From: Mesorhizobium mediterraneum
GTDB taxonomy: Bacteria > Pseudomonadota > Alphaproteobacteria > Rhizobiales > Rhizobiaceae
Reading direction: 5' to 3'
DNA: 64,000 nt
NCBI RefSeq assembly: GCF_002284565.1
Contig: NZ_NPKI01000041.1
Location: 1 to 64,000, forward strand
Shown: positions 7,557 to 15,059 of the stretch, one piece after another
How the letters are laid out: each line of letters opens with the position of its first letter
Position numbering within the stretch: the first letter of the stretch is position 1
Program-made: the position numbers and the translations under genes
Notes under the pieces: generated by a model
The model's input: only the letters and a program-made list of their open reading frames with translations
Databases searched by the model: none
What the model was told of the DNA's origin: nothing

Positions 7557-8090
7557 ATGTCTCGTATTGGAAAGAAACCCGTTTCGCTGCCGCAGGGCGT
7601 GACCGCGACCGTTGACGGCCAGACCGTCACGGCGAAGGGCCCCAAGGGTGAGCTGAAGTTCGTGGTGAACGACGAAGTGCTGGTCAAGATGGAAGGCAGC
7701 GAGATCGCTGTTCAGCCGCGCGACCAGACCAAGACCGCCCGCTCCAAATGGGGCATGTCGCGCACGCAGATCGTCAACATCCTGCAGGGCGTCAAGGACG
7801 GTTTTGAAAAGAAGCTCGAGATCACCGGCGTCGGCTATCGCGCCGCCATGCAGGGCAAGAACCTGCAGCTGGCGCTCGGCTTCAGCCATGACGTCGTCTA
7901 CGAAACGCCGCAGGACATCACGATCACCGTGCCGAAGCCGACGGAAATCACCGTGACCGGCATCGACAAGCAGAAGGTCGGCCAGGTTGCTGCCGAGATC
8001 CGCGAATATCGCGGTCCCGAGCCGTACAAGGGCAAGGGCGTTCGTTACGCTGGCGAGAAGATCGTCCGCAAGGAAGGCAAGAAGAAGTAA
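7557..8090 (+). CDS. rplF: 50S ribosomal protein L6
   Basis: The 177-residue product begins MSRIGKKPV and ends with the L6 signature GPEPYKGKGVRYAGE. L6 consists of two similar domains that support the sarcin-ricin loop region. The 97-bp gap before it contains the palindromic element. Confidence 0.97.
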   Translation: MSRIGKKPVSLPQGVTATVDGQTVTAKGPKGELKFVVNDEVLVKMEGSEIAVQPRDQTKTARSKWGMSRTQIVNILQGVKDGFEKKLEITGVGYRAAMQGKNLQLALGFSHDVVYETPQDITITVPKPTEITVTGIDKQKVGQVAAEIREYRGPEPYKGKGVRYAGEKIVRKEGKKK

Positions 8091-8175
8091 TTTCAACGCC
8101 GCGGGGAGCGGTCGCGGGAGGCTTGTCCTACCGCACAGGGTTGCCCCCGTTTTTTGAAGGCAAGGAACTGATATC

Positions 8176-8535
8176 ATGGGCTCGAAAGAATCCACCCAAC
8201 GCCGCGCTCAGCGCGTCCGCCGCCAGATCAAGAAGGTCGCAGGCGAGCGTCCGCGCCTGTCGGTCCACCGCACGTCGAAGAACATCTACGTGCAGGTCAT
8301 CGACGACGCCAAGGGCCACACCATCGCTGCCGCCTCGACGCTGGAGAAGGACCTCAAGGGTTCGCTCAAGACCGGTGCCGACACTGCCGCCGCTGTCGCA
8401 ATCGGCAAGTTGATTGCCGAGCGCGCTTCGAAGGCCGGCGTCAAGGAAGTTGTCTTCGACCGCGGACCGTACATCTATCACGGCCGCGTCAAGGCACTGG
8501 CCGAGGCTGCCCGTGAAGGCGGCTTGAGCTTCTAA
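8176..8535 (+). CDS. rplR: 50S ribosomal protein L18
   Basis: The 119-residue protein has the L18 pattern RPRLSVHRTSKNIYVQVIDD and the C-terminal FDRGPYIYHGRVKALAEAAR. It binds 5S rRNA with L5. It sits 85 bp after rplF and 82 bp before rpsE. Confidence 0.96.
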   Translation: MGSKESTQRRAQRVRRQIKKVAGERPRLSVHRTSKNIYVQVIDDAKGHTIAAASTLEKDLKGSLKTGADTAAAVAIGKLIAERASKAGVKEVVFDRGPYIYHGRVKALAEAAREGGLSF

Positions 8536-8617
8536 AAAGTTTCGCCCCCGGCAACCCCACAGAGGGAACCGGATATCATCATCAACCGTGCTTCCGGAAA
8601 AAAACAAGGAACAGGAT

Positions 8618-9181
8618 ATGGCACAGGAACGTAGGGATGGCGGCCGCGGCCGTGATCGCGAAGAGCGCGACGACGGCATGGTGGACAAGCTCGTCCACAT
8701 CAACCGCGTCGCCAAGGTCGTCAAGGGCGGCCGGCGCTTCGGCTTTGCAGCACTCGTCGTCGTCGGCGACCAGAAGGGCCGCGTCGGCTTCGGTCATGGC
8801 AAGGCGCGCGAAGTGCCTGAGGCGATCCGCAAGGCGACCGAATCGGCCAAGCGCGACATGATCTTCGTGCCGCTGCGCTCGGGCCGTACGCTGCACCACG
8901 ACGTCGAGGGACGTTGGGGAGCCGGACGCGTTCTGCTGCGCGCTGCCAAGCAGGGTACCGGCATCATCGCCGGCGGCCCGATGCGCGCCGTCTTCGAGAC
9001 GCTCGGCATGCATGACGTGGTTGCCAAGTCGATGGGTTCGTCGAACCCGTACAACATGGTTCGGGCCACCTTCGACGCGCTGAAGAGCCAGATGCATCCC
9101 AAGGATGTGGCTGCTGCGCGCGGCATCAAGTATTCGACCCTTCAGGCCCGCCGCGGCACCGCCGTTGCGGCCGAAGAATAG
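8618..9181 (+). CDS. rpsE: 30S ribosomal protein S5
   Basis: Started at ATG 8618, 187 residues, with an AACAAGGAACAGG ribosome-binding site directly upstream. A GTG start 30 bases earlier is possible but lacks that site. The sequence includes the S5 block KVVKGGRRFGFAALVVVGD and the GRGRDREER-type Arg-rich N-terminus seen in alphaproteobacteria. S5 affects decoding accuracy with S4. Confidence 0.95.
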   Translation: MAQERRDGGRGRDREERDDGMVDKLVHINRVAKVVKGGRRFGFAALVVVGDQKGRVGFGHGKAREVPEAIRKATESAKRDMIFVPLRSGRTLHHDVEGRWGAGRVLLRAAKQGTGIIAGGPMRAVFETLGMHDVVAKSMGSSNPYNMVRATFDALKSQMHPKDVAAARGIKYSTLQARRGTAVAAEE

Positions 9182-9205
9182 TCGATCTGACCAGGGATTT
9201 TGACC

Positions 9206-9403
9206 ATGGCCAAGAAAGCAACCAAGACCATCACCGTCGAGCAGATCGGTTCGCCGATCCGCCGGCCGAAGGAGCAGCGCGCGACGCTGGTCGGCCTCGG
9301 CCTCAACAAGATGCACAAGCAGCGCACGTTGGAGGACACCCCCTCCGTGCGCGGCATGATCGCTGCCGTCCAGCATCTCGTCCGCGTCGTGGACGAGGGC
9401 TGA
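9206..9403 (+). CDS. rpmD: 50S ribosomal protein L30
   Basis: The 65-residue protein has the L30 motif IGSPIRRPKEQRATLVGLGL followed by MHKQRTLEDTP. I prefer ATG 9206 to a TTG two codons upstream. L30 is small, lacks catalytic function and is absent from some bacteria. It lies between rpsE and rplO with short spacers. Confidence 0.94.
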   Translation: MAKKATKTITVEQIGSPIRRPKEQRATLVGLGLNKMHKQRTLEDTPSVRGMIAAVQHLVRVVDEG

Positions 9404-9425
9404 GCCAGAGCGCAGGAGAACTCAG

Positions 9426-9899
9426 ATGAAACTCAACGATCTGCGTGACAAGGACGGCGCGACGCATTCCAAGAAGCGTCTCGGCCGCGGCATCGGTTCC
9501 GGCTCGGGCAAGACCGCCGGTCGCGGCGTCAAGGGCCAGAAGGCGCGCTCCGGCGTCGCCATCAACGGCTTCGAGGGCGGCCAGATGCCGCTCTACCGGC
9601 GTCTGCCGAAGCGTGGCTTCAACAACATCTTCGCCAAGAGCTTTACTGTCGTGTCGCTGGCCCGCATCCAGGCCGCGCTCGACGCCAAGAAGCTCGACGC
9701 CAAGACGACTGTGACGGCCGAAGCGCTGGTCGCTGCCGGCGTCATTCGCCGCGTCAAGGACGGCGTGCGCATCCTCTCCGACGGCGACATCAAGTCGAAG
9801 CTCGCCTTCGACGTGGCCGGCGCCTCCAAGGCTGCCATCGAGAAGATCGAAAAGGCCGGCGGTTCGGTGAAGCTGCCGGAAAAGGCAGCGGCCGAGTAA
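9426..9899 (+). CDS. rplO: 50S ribosomal protein L15
   Basis: The 157-residue product shows the Gly/Arg-rich L15 N-terminus (LGRGIGSGSGKTAGRGVKGQ) and the GFEGGQMPLYRRLPKRGF block. L15 acts in late 50S assembly. The following 192-bp gap before secY carries two inverted repeats. Confidence 0.97.
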   Translation: MKLNDLRDKDGATHSKKRLGRGIGSGSGKTAGRGVKGQKARSGVAINGFEGGQMPLYRRLPKRGFNNIFAKSFTVVSLARIQAALDAKKLDAKTTVTAEALVAAGVIRRVKDGVRILSDGDIKSKLAFDVAGASKAAIEKIEKAGGSVKLPEKAAAE

Positions 9900-9909
9900 C
9901 GTCGATTTG

Positions 9910-9957
9910 AAGCGCGATCGGCAAGAGTGGGAATACGTTTCGCTTTTGATTGCGCTT
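9910..9957 (+). repeat. Dispersed palindromic element, rplO-secY gap
   Basis: Arms AAGCGCGATC / GATTGCGCTT pair at nine of ten positions around a degenerate AGTGGGAATACG core, so this looks like a decayed copy of the 7467-7511 design. Its position at another operon junction supports the family view. Confidence 0.55.
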
Positions 9958-9973
9958 TGATCCGACCAATATG

Positions 9974-9995
9974 GCGGCCGCGTCAACGCGGCCGC
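9974..9995 (+). other. Perfect GC hairpin upstream of secY
   Basis: Ten-base arms GCGGCCGCGT / ACGCGGCCGC are separated by two bases. No T-run follows. It lies about 95 bp before secY and could separate secY expression from the upstream ribosomal genes. Confidence 0.45.
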
Positions 9996-10091
9996 TTGCA
10001 TGTTTGCAGTCCGGAGCTTATCTCGTGAGCTTCGGTGACACGCGCCGCCTGAGTTGCGGGCCATCGAGCGTGACCAAGCGGAGAATCAGGC

Positions 10092-11432
10092 ATGGCTTCG
10101 GCTGCTGAACAACTAGCCTCGAATCTGAATTTCTCGGCCTTCGCCAAGGCGGAGGATCTGAAGAAGCGCATCTGGTTCACCATCGGTGCGCTGCTCGTCT
10201 ACCGCCTCGGCACCTATATCCCGCTGCCCGGCATCAATCCCGACGCTTTTGCCCAGGCCTTCTCGTCGCAGAGCAAGGGCGTGCTCGGCATGTTCAACAT
10301 GTTCGCCGGCGGCGCCGTGGAGCGCATGGCGATCTTTGCCCTCGGCATCATGCCCTACATCTCCGCTTCCATCATCATGCAGCTGATGACCTCTGTCATC
10401 CCGTCTCTGGAAGCGCTGAAGAAGGAAGGCGAGCAGGGCCGCAAGGTCATCAACCAGTACACGCGCTACGGCACCGTGCTTTTGGCGCTGGTCCAGGCCT
10501 ATGGCATTTCAGTCGGACTGGAAGGCGGCAACGGCATCGTCAGCGATCCGGGTATGTTCTTCCGCGTCTCGACGGTCATCACGCTGGTTGGCGGCACCAT
10601 GTTCCTGATGTGGCTCGGCGAGCAGATCACTGCCCGCGGCATCGGCAACGGCATTTCGCTGATCATCTTTTCCGGCATCGTCGCCGGCCTGCCGCAAGCC
10701 ATCTCCGGCACGCTGGAACTTGGCCGCACCGGCGCGCTGTCGACTGGCCTGATCCTGGCGATCATCGTTCTCGCCGTCGTCGTCATCGCGCTGATCGTGT
10801 TCTTCGAGCGCGCCCAGCGGCGCTTGCTGATCCAGTATCCGAAGCGCCAGGTCGGCAACCGCATGTTCCAGGGCGACACCTCGCACCTGCCGCTCAAGCT
10901 CAACACGGCCGGCGTCATTCCGCCGATCTTCGCCTCTTCGCTGCTGTTGCTGCCGGCGACGGTCGCAGGCTTCTCGCAGACCACCAACATGCCAGCCTGG
11001 GCCAGCACCGTCCTGGCGGCGCTTGGCCATGGCCAGCCGCTCTACATGGCGTTCTATGCCGCGATGATCGTGTTTTTCGCCTTCTTCTACACGGCTATCG
11101 TCTTCAACCCGAAGGACACCGCCGACCAGCTCAAGAAGCATTCGGGTTTCATTCCGGGCTACCGTCCGGGCGAGCGCACGGCCGATTACATCGACTATGT
11201 TCTCACCCGCATCACCGTCGTCGGCGCCATCTATCTGGTGCTGGTGTGTCTGTTGCCCGAGTTCCTGATTTCAGCGACTGGCGTACCATTCTACCTCGGT
11301 GGCACATCGCTTCTGATCGTGGTCAGTGTAACGCTCGATACGGTGGCGCAGATTCAGGGTCACCTGATCGCGCACCAGTATGAAGGCCTGATCAAGAAGT
11401 CGAAGCTGCGCGGGGGGAAGAAGGCCAGATGA
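10092..11432 (+). CDS. secY: Protein translocase subunit SecY
   Basis: The 446-residue product has the ten-helix SecY layout. It opens with a cytoplasmic segment, then RIWFTIGALLVYRLGTYIPLPG; other hallmarks are FALGIMPYISASIIMQL (helix 2) and VIPPIFASSLLLLP. SecY forms the protein-conducting channel with SecE and SecG in the inner membrane. The stop overlaps the adk start by four bases (ATGA), so the two are coupled. Confidence 0.97.
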   Translation: MASAAEQLASNLNFSAFAKAEDLKKRIWFTIGALLVYRLGTYIPLPGINPDAFAQAFSSQSKGVLGMFNMFAGGAVERMAIFALGIMPYISASIIMQLMTSVIPSLEALKKEGEQGRKVINQYTRYGTVLLALVQAYGISVGLEGGNGIVSDPGMFFRVSTVITLVGGTMFLMWLGEQITARGIGNGISLIIFSGIVAGLPQAISGTLELGRTGALSTGLILAIIVLAVVVIALIVFFERAQRRLLIQYPKRQVGNRMFQGDTSHLPLKLNTAGVIPPIFASSLLLLPATVAGFSQTTNMPAWASTVLAALGHGQPLYMAFYAAMIVFFAFFYTAIVFNPKDTADQLKKHSGFIPGYRPGERTADYIDYVLTRITVVGAIYLVLVCLLPEFLISATGVPFYLGGTSLLIVVSVTLDTVAQIQGHLIAHQYEGLIKKSKLRGGKKAR

Positions 11433-12037
11433 GGTTGATATTGCTTGGGCCGCCAGGGGCGGGCAAGGGGACACAAGCACAAAGACTGGTAGAAAAATAC
11501 GGCATACCCCAACTTTCCACGGGCGATATGCTGCGCGCTGCTGTCCAGGCCGGCACCGATGTCGGCAAACGCGCCAAGGCGGTGATGGACGCGGGCGAAC
11601 TGGTCTCCGACGCCATCGTCAACGCCATCGTGGCCGAGCGCATCGATCAGGCCGATTGCGCCGGGGGATTCATCCTTGACGGATACCCGCGGACCTTGGT
11701 GCAAGCGGACGCGGTTGAATCGATGCTCTCGGATCGCGGCCTCACGCTCGACGCTGTCATCGAACTCGTCGTCGACGACAAGGCACTGGTTGGTCGAATC
11801 GGCAAGCGCGCCGAAGAGGCCAAGGCCGCGGGTCTGCCGGTACGCAAAGACGACAATCCGGCGGTGTTCGAAGAGCGCCTGAGGGAGTACTACAAGAAAA
11901 CGTCGCCGCTGATCGGCTACTACTATGCCAAGGGCAAGCTGAGAGGTGTCGACGGAATGGCCGACATCGATGCGGTGACGCAACAGATCGAAGTAGTGCT
12001 CGCGGCTGCGATCCAAGGGACGGCAAACGGAAAATAA
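11429..12037 (+). CDS. adk: Adenylate kinase
   Basis: The 202-residue enzyme interconverts ATP + AMP and 2 ADP. It has the P-loop LLGPPGAGKGTQA at the N-terminus, the AMP-binding DGYPRT motif, and a short lid without the four-cysteine zinc site. Placement between secY and rpsM is standard for rhizobia. It is translationally coupled to secY. Confidence 0.97.
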   Translation: MRLILLGPPGAGKGTQAQRLVEKYGIPQLSTGDMLRAAVQAGTDVGKRAKAVMDAGELVSDAIVNAIVAERIDQADCAGGFILDGYPRTLVQADAVESMLSDRGLTLDAVIELVVDDKALVGRIGKRAEEAKAAGLPVRKDDNPAVFEERLREYYKKTSPLIGYYYAKGKLRGVDGMADIDAVTQQIEVVLAAAIQGTANGK

Positions 12038-12100
12038 ACGATTACGCTTGACTGAAGCGGCTCGCTGGGGTATGGCGGCCCGTCTTCCTATCAGGCATGA

Positions 12101-12130
12101 GGCTTGCTTGCCCGCAAGGGCAAGGCAGCC
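12101..12130 (+). other. Hairpin between adk and rpsM
   Basis: A core stem CTTGCCC / GGGCAAG with a GCAA loop extends outward to 13-nt arms matching at 11 positions. It lies in the 191-bp leader of rpsM. There is no T-run; it may regulate or process the rpsM message. Confidence 0.45.
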
Positions 12131-12228
12131 GCTTTGAACTGGAAACTCCCGCATGGGCCGGCCTCCACCGGACGCGGGGCAACTTTGATAGCGCCGGCTT
12201 GTCCGGCCCACATGGAGAAGAGAAGAAC

Positions 12229-12597
12229 ATGGCTCGTATAGCCGGCGTTAACATTCCGACCAACAAGCGCGTCGTCATCGCGCTTCAGTACATTCACGGC
12301 ATTGGCAAGAACTTCGCCCAGGAGATCGTCGACAAGGTCGGCATCCCGGCCGAGCGCCGCGTCAACCAGCTGACCGACGCGGAAGTGCTGCAGATCCGCG
12401 AGACGATCGACCGCGACTATCAGGTCGAGGGCGACCTGCGCCGCGAAGTGTCGATGAACATCAAGCGGCTCATGGACCTCGGCTGCTACCGCGGCCTGCG
12501 TCATCGCCGCTCGCTCCCGGTTCGCGGCCAGCGCACGCACACCAATGCGCGCACCCGCAAGGGCCCGGCCAAGTCGATCGCCGGCAAGAAGAAGTAA
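12229..12597 (+). CDS. rpsM: 30S ribosomal protein S13
   Basis: From ATG 12229 the product is 122 residues, beginning MARIAGVNIPTNKR and ending with the Lys/Arg-rich TRKGPAKSIAGKKK tail that touches P-site tRNA. An in-frame extension to 12097 would read through the leader hairpin and is not S13-like. The site GGAGAAGAGAAG precedes the start. Confidence 0.96.
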   Translation: MARIAGVNIPTNKRVVIALQYIHGIGKNFAQEIVDKVGIPAERRVNQLTDAEVLQIRETIDRDYQVEGDLRREVSMNIKRLMDLGCYRGLRHRRSLPVRGQRTHTNARTRKGPAKSIAGKKK

Positions 12598-12598
12598 T

Positions 12599-12701
12599 TT
12601 AGGGGAATAAGGGAGTAGGGCAGTAGGGCGGTATGTAAAGCGGCGCGGTTCGTTCGCGGCCAGACATACTCCCCTATGGCCCTATTCCCCTACTCCCTTA
12701 G
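12599..12701 (+). repeat. Long imperfect inverted repeat of GGGAGTAGGG type, rpsM-rpsK gap
   Basis: Two 38-nt arms at 12599-12636 and 12664-12701 are complementary at about 29 positions. Each arm is a string of AGTAGGG/GAATAGGGG-like purine units ending in GTATGT. The 27-nt centre is GC-rich. The left arm begins two bases after the rpsM stop. It would give a long hairpin in the alpha-operon RNA. It differs in sequence from the CCGAAAA palindromes. Confidence 0.7.
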
Positions 12702-12755
12702 CAAGGTGGAGCCGCTGGCATTACGGCGGTGTAGAGATCAACTGAAAGGACCATC

Positions 12756-13145
12756 ATGGCCAAGGAAGCCACACGTGTTCGCCGTCGCGAACGCAAGAAT
12801 ATCTCGTCGGGCGTTGCCCACGTCAACTCGACCTTCAACAACACGATGATCACCATCACCGACGCGCAGGGCAATTCGATTGCCTGGTCGTCGGCGGGAG
12901 CCCAGGGCTTCAAGGGGTCTCGCAAGTCGACGCCGTTCGCTGCCCAGATGGCTGCCGAAGACGTCGCCAAGAAGGCCCAGGAACACGGCATGCGCATGCT
13001 CGAGGTCGAGGTCTGCGGACCCGGCTCCGGTCGTGAATCGGCGCTGCGCGCGCTGCAGGCAGCCGGCTTCACCATCACCTCGATCCGTGATGTGACGCCG
13101 ATCCCGCACAATGGCTGCCGCCCGCGCAAGAAGCGCCGCGTCTAA
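12756..13145 (+). CDS. rpsK: 30S ribosomal protein S11
   Basis: The 129-residue protein contains the S11 signatures GVAHVNSTFNNTMITITD and DVTPIPHNGCRPRKKRRV. S11 lines the platform near the E-site mRNA path. In many bacteria rpsD follows; here rpoA follows instead, as is usual in alphaproteobacteria. Confidence 0.97.
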   Translation: MAKEATRVRRRERKNISSGVAHVNSTFNNTMITITDAQGNSIAWSSAGAQGFKGSRKSTPFAAQMAAEDVAKKAQEHGMRMLEVEVCGPGSGRESALRALQAAGFTITSIRDVTPIPHNGCRPRKKRRV

Positions 13146-13146
13146 A

Positions 13147-13191
13147 GCATGTCGCCCAAAAGTGCGCAGCGGTTTTGGGGCAACGACATGC
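13147..13191 (+). repeat. Dispersed palindromic element, rpsK-rpoA gap
   Basis: Arms GCATGTCG / CGACATGC enclose CCCAAAA / TTTTGGG with a GTGCGCAGCGG-type core and a GCAA joint on the right. The design matches the copies at 7467 and 14340, with compensating changes in both arms. It starts one base after the rpsK stop. Confidence 0.7.
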
Positions 13192-13204
13192 ATAAAGACA
13201 GAGA

Positions 13205-13227
13205 CCTAAAGCGCGACGCGCTTTAGG
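13205..13227 (+). other. Perfect 10-bp hairpin upstream of rpoA
   Basis: Arms CCTAAAGCGC / GCGCTTTAGG with a GAC loop, lying 13 bases after the palindromic element and about 100 bp before rpoA. No T-run follows. Confidence 0.5.
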
Positions 13228-13328
13228 AAATTACCGAACGCCGCGCGAACGCCCAGTTGCGTTCCTCCACGGCATTCCAGGTCGCCCGCCACGATTGGAT
13301 GGTGGCGGGTCAACGGAAGGAAAGTGTT

Positions 13329-14339
13329 ATGATCCAGAAAAATTGGCAGGAACTGATCAAGCCGAACAAGATCGAGTTTTCGTCGAAGAAGAAGACGCTG
13401 ACCACGCTGGTCGCCGAGCCGCTCGAGCGCGGCTTTGGTCTTACCCTCGGCAATGCGCTGCGTCGCGTGCTTCTGTCTTCGTTGCGTGGCGCGGCTGTGA
13501 CCGCCGTGCAGATCGACGGCGTTCTGCATGAATTCTCGTCCATCGCCGGCGTGCGCGAGGACGTGACCGACATCGTCTTGAACATCAAGGAAATCGCCAT
13601 CCGCATGGAAGGCGACGGCCCCAAGCGCATGGTCGTGCGCAAGCAGGGACCGGGCGCCGTTCTCGCCGGCGACATCCAGACGGTCGGCGACGTCGAGATC
13701 CTCAACCCCGACCACGTCATCTGCACGCTGGACGAAGGCGCTGAAATCCGCATGGAGTTCACCGTCGATACCGGCAAGGGCTACGTTCCGGCCGACCGCA
13801 ATCGCGCCGAAGACGCGCCGATCGGCCTCATCCCGGTCGACAGCCTCTACTCGCCGGTCAAGAAGGTTTCCTACAAGGTCGAGAACACCCGCGAGGGCCA
13901 GGTTCTCGACTATGACAAGCTGACCATGACGATCGACACCGACGGTTCGATCTCGGGCGAGGACGCGGTGGCTTTCGCCGCTCGCATCCTGCAGGACCAG
14001 CTTGGCCTGTTCGTCAATTTCGACGAGCCGCAGAAGGAAGTCGCCGCCGAGCAGGTGACCGAGCTTGCCTTCAACCCGGCGCTGCTCAAGAAGGTCGACG
14101 AGCTCGAGCTTTCGGTGCGCTCGGCCAACTGCCTGAAGAACGACAACATCGTCTATATCGGCGACCTGATCCAGAAGACCGAAGCCGAGATGCTGCGCAC
14201 CCCGAACTTCGGCCGCAAGTCGCTGAACGAGATCAAGGAAGTACTGGCGGCAATGGGCCTGCACCTCGGCATGGAAGTGCCGGATTGGCCGCCGGAAAAC
14301 ATCGAAGACCTCGCCAAGCGTTACGAAGATCAATATTGA
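13329..14339 (+). CDS. rpoA: DNA-directed RNA polymerase subunit alpha
   Basis: From ATG 13329 the product is 336 residues, starting MIQKNWQELIKPNK. The N-terminal domain (about 1-235) shows the dimerisation and beta/beta-prime contact region with PLERGFGLTLGNALRR. The C-terminal domain (about 250-325) has the ELSVRSANCL and FGRKSLNEIKEVL helices that bind UP elements and activators. An upstream extension to 13257 is not RpoA-like. AAGGAAAG provides the ribosome-binding site. Confidence 0.97.
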   Translation: MIQKNWQELIKPNKIEFSSKKKTLTTLVAEPLERGFGLTLGNALRRVLLSSLRGAAVTAVQIDGVLHEFSSIAGVREDVTDIVLNIKEIAIRMEGDGPKRMVVRKQGPGAVLAGDIQTVGDVEILNPDHVICTLDEGAEIRMEFTVDTGKGYVPADRNRAEDAPIGLIPVDSLYSPVKKVSYKVENTREGQVLDYDKLTMTIDTDGSISGEDAVAFAARILQDQLGLFVNFDEPQKEVAAEQVTELAFNPALLKKVDELELSVRSANCLKNDNIVYIGDLIQKTEAEMLRTPNFGRKSLNEIKEVLAAMGLHLGMEVPDWPPENIEDLAKRYEDQY

Positions 14340-14382
14340 GCATGATCCCGAAAAGTTGCAGACTTTTCGGGCAAGATCATGC
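14340..14382 (+). repeat. Dispersed palindromic element, rpoA-rplQ gap
   Basis: Arms GCATGATC / GATCATGC enclose CCGAAAAGT / ACTTTTCGG with a 5-nt loop and a GCAA joint. It begins on the first base after the rpoA stop. Of the copies seen here it has the most perfect stem. Confidence 0.75.
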
Positions 14383-14435
14383 GGCTAACCAACTGAGGCT
14401 GTGGCCTCTTGAACCCGGAATGAAGGAGAAGAGCC

Positions 14436-14867
14436 ATGCGCCACGGATTTAAAGGCCGCCGGTTCGCCCGCAGCATAAGCCATCGCAAATCGATGTTTGC
14501 CAACCTTGCCGTATCGCTCATCGAGCATGAGCAGATCCTCACCACATTGCCGAAGGCGAAGGATCTGCGTCCGATCGTCGAGAAGCTGGTGACGCTCGGC
14601 AAGCGCGGTGATCTGCATGCCCGCCGCCAGGTGATTGCCCAGATCGGCAATGAAGGCGTCGTCAAGCGCCTGTTCGACACGATCGCGCCGCGCTACGCTA
14701 CCCGCAACGGCGGCTATCTGCGCATCATGAAGGCGGGCTTCCGCCACGGTGACAATGCCGCCATGGCGGTCATCGAGTTCGTCGATCGCGACACCTCGGC
14801 CAAGGGCGCCGGCGACCGTGCCCGCATCGAGGCCGAAGGCACCGACGAGGAAGCCGCAGCTGCATAA
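14436..14867 (+). CDS. rplQ: 50S ribosomal protein L17
   Basis: The 143-residue protein begins MRHGFKGRRFARSISHRKSM and has the EQILTTLPKAKDLRP segment of L17. It lies near the tunnel exit. It is the last gene of the supercluster and is followed by a strong terminator. The acidic/Ala tail is typical of alphaproteobacterial L17. Confidence 0.97.
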   Translation: MRHGFKGRRFARSISHRKSMFANLAVSLIEHEQILTTLPKAKDLRPIVEKLVTLGKRGDLHARRQVIAQIGNEGVVKRLFDTIAPRYATRNGGYLRIMKAGFRHGDNAAMAVIEFVDRDTSAKGAGDRARIEAEGTDEEAAAA

Positions 14868-14892
14868 GCTTCGGTTTCTCCTGAGTGAGTTT

Positions 14893-14914
14893 AAGGGGCC
14901 TGCGGGCCCCTTTT
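14893..14914 (+). terminator. Rho-independent terminator after rplQ
   Basis: AAGGGGCC and GGCCCCTT arms form a GC-rich hairpin followed by TTTT. It lies 25 bp after the rplQ stop and closes the ribosomal supercluster. Confidence 0.85.
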
Positions 14915-15059
14915 CGCATTCCGGAAGCGGCAAGGAGCATTTGCTGCGACTTCTTGGCTCAGCTCATGCCTTTCCGCCCAAAATAATCGGATTTCAGCGC
15001 CTTAGCCTTTCATTTTGCACAATCGTCGGGACAATGGCGCCCGACCCGGAGGATTCGGA

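Noticed and set aside
12756..14339. Missing rpsD (S4), rpmJ (L36) and infA in the alpha/spc segments
   Set aside because: Looks like gene loss against E. coli, but this absence is the normal arrangement in alphaproteobacteria, where they lie elsewhere.
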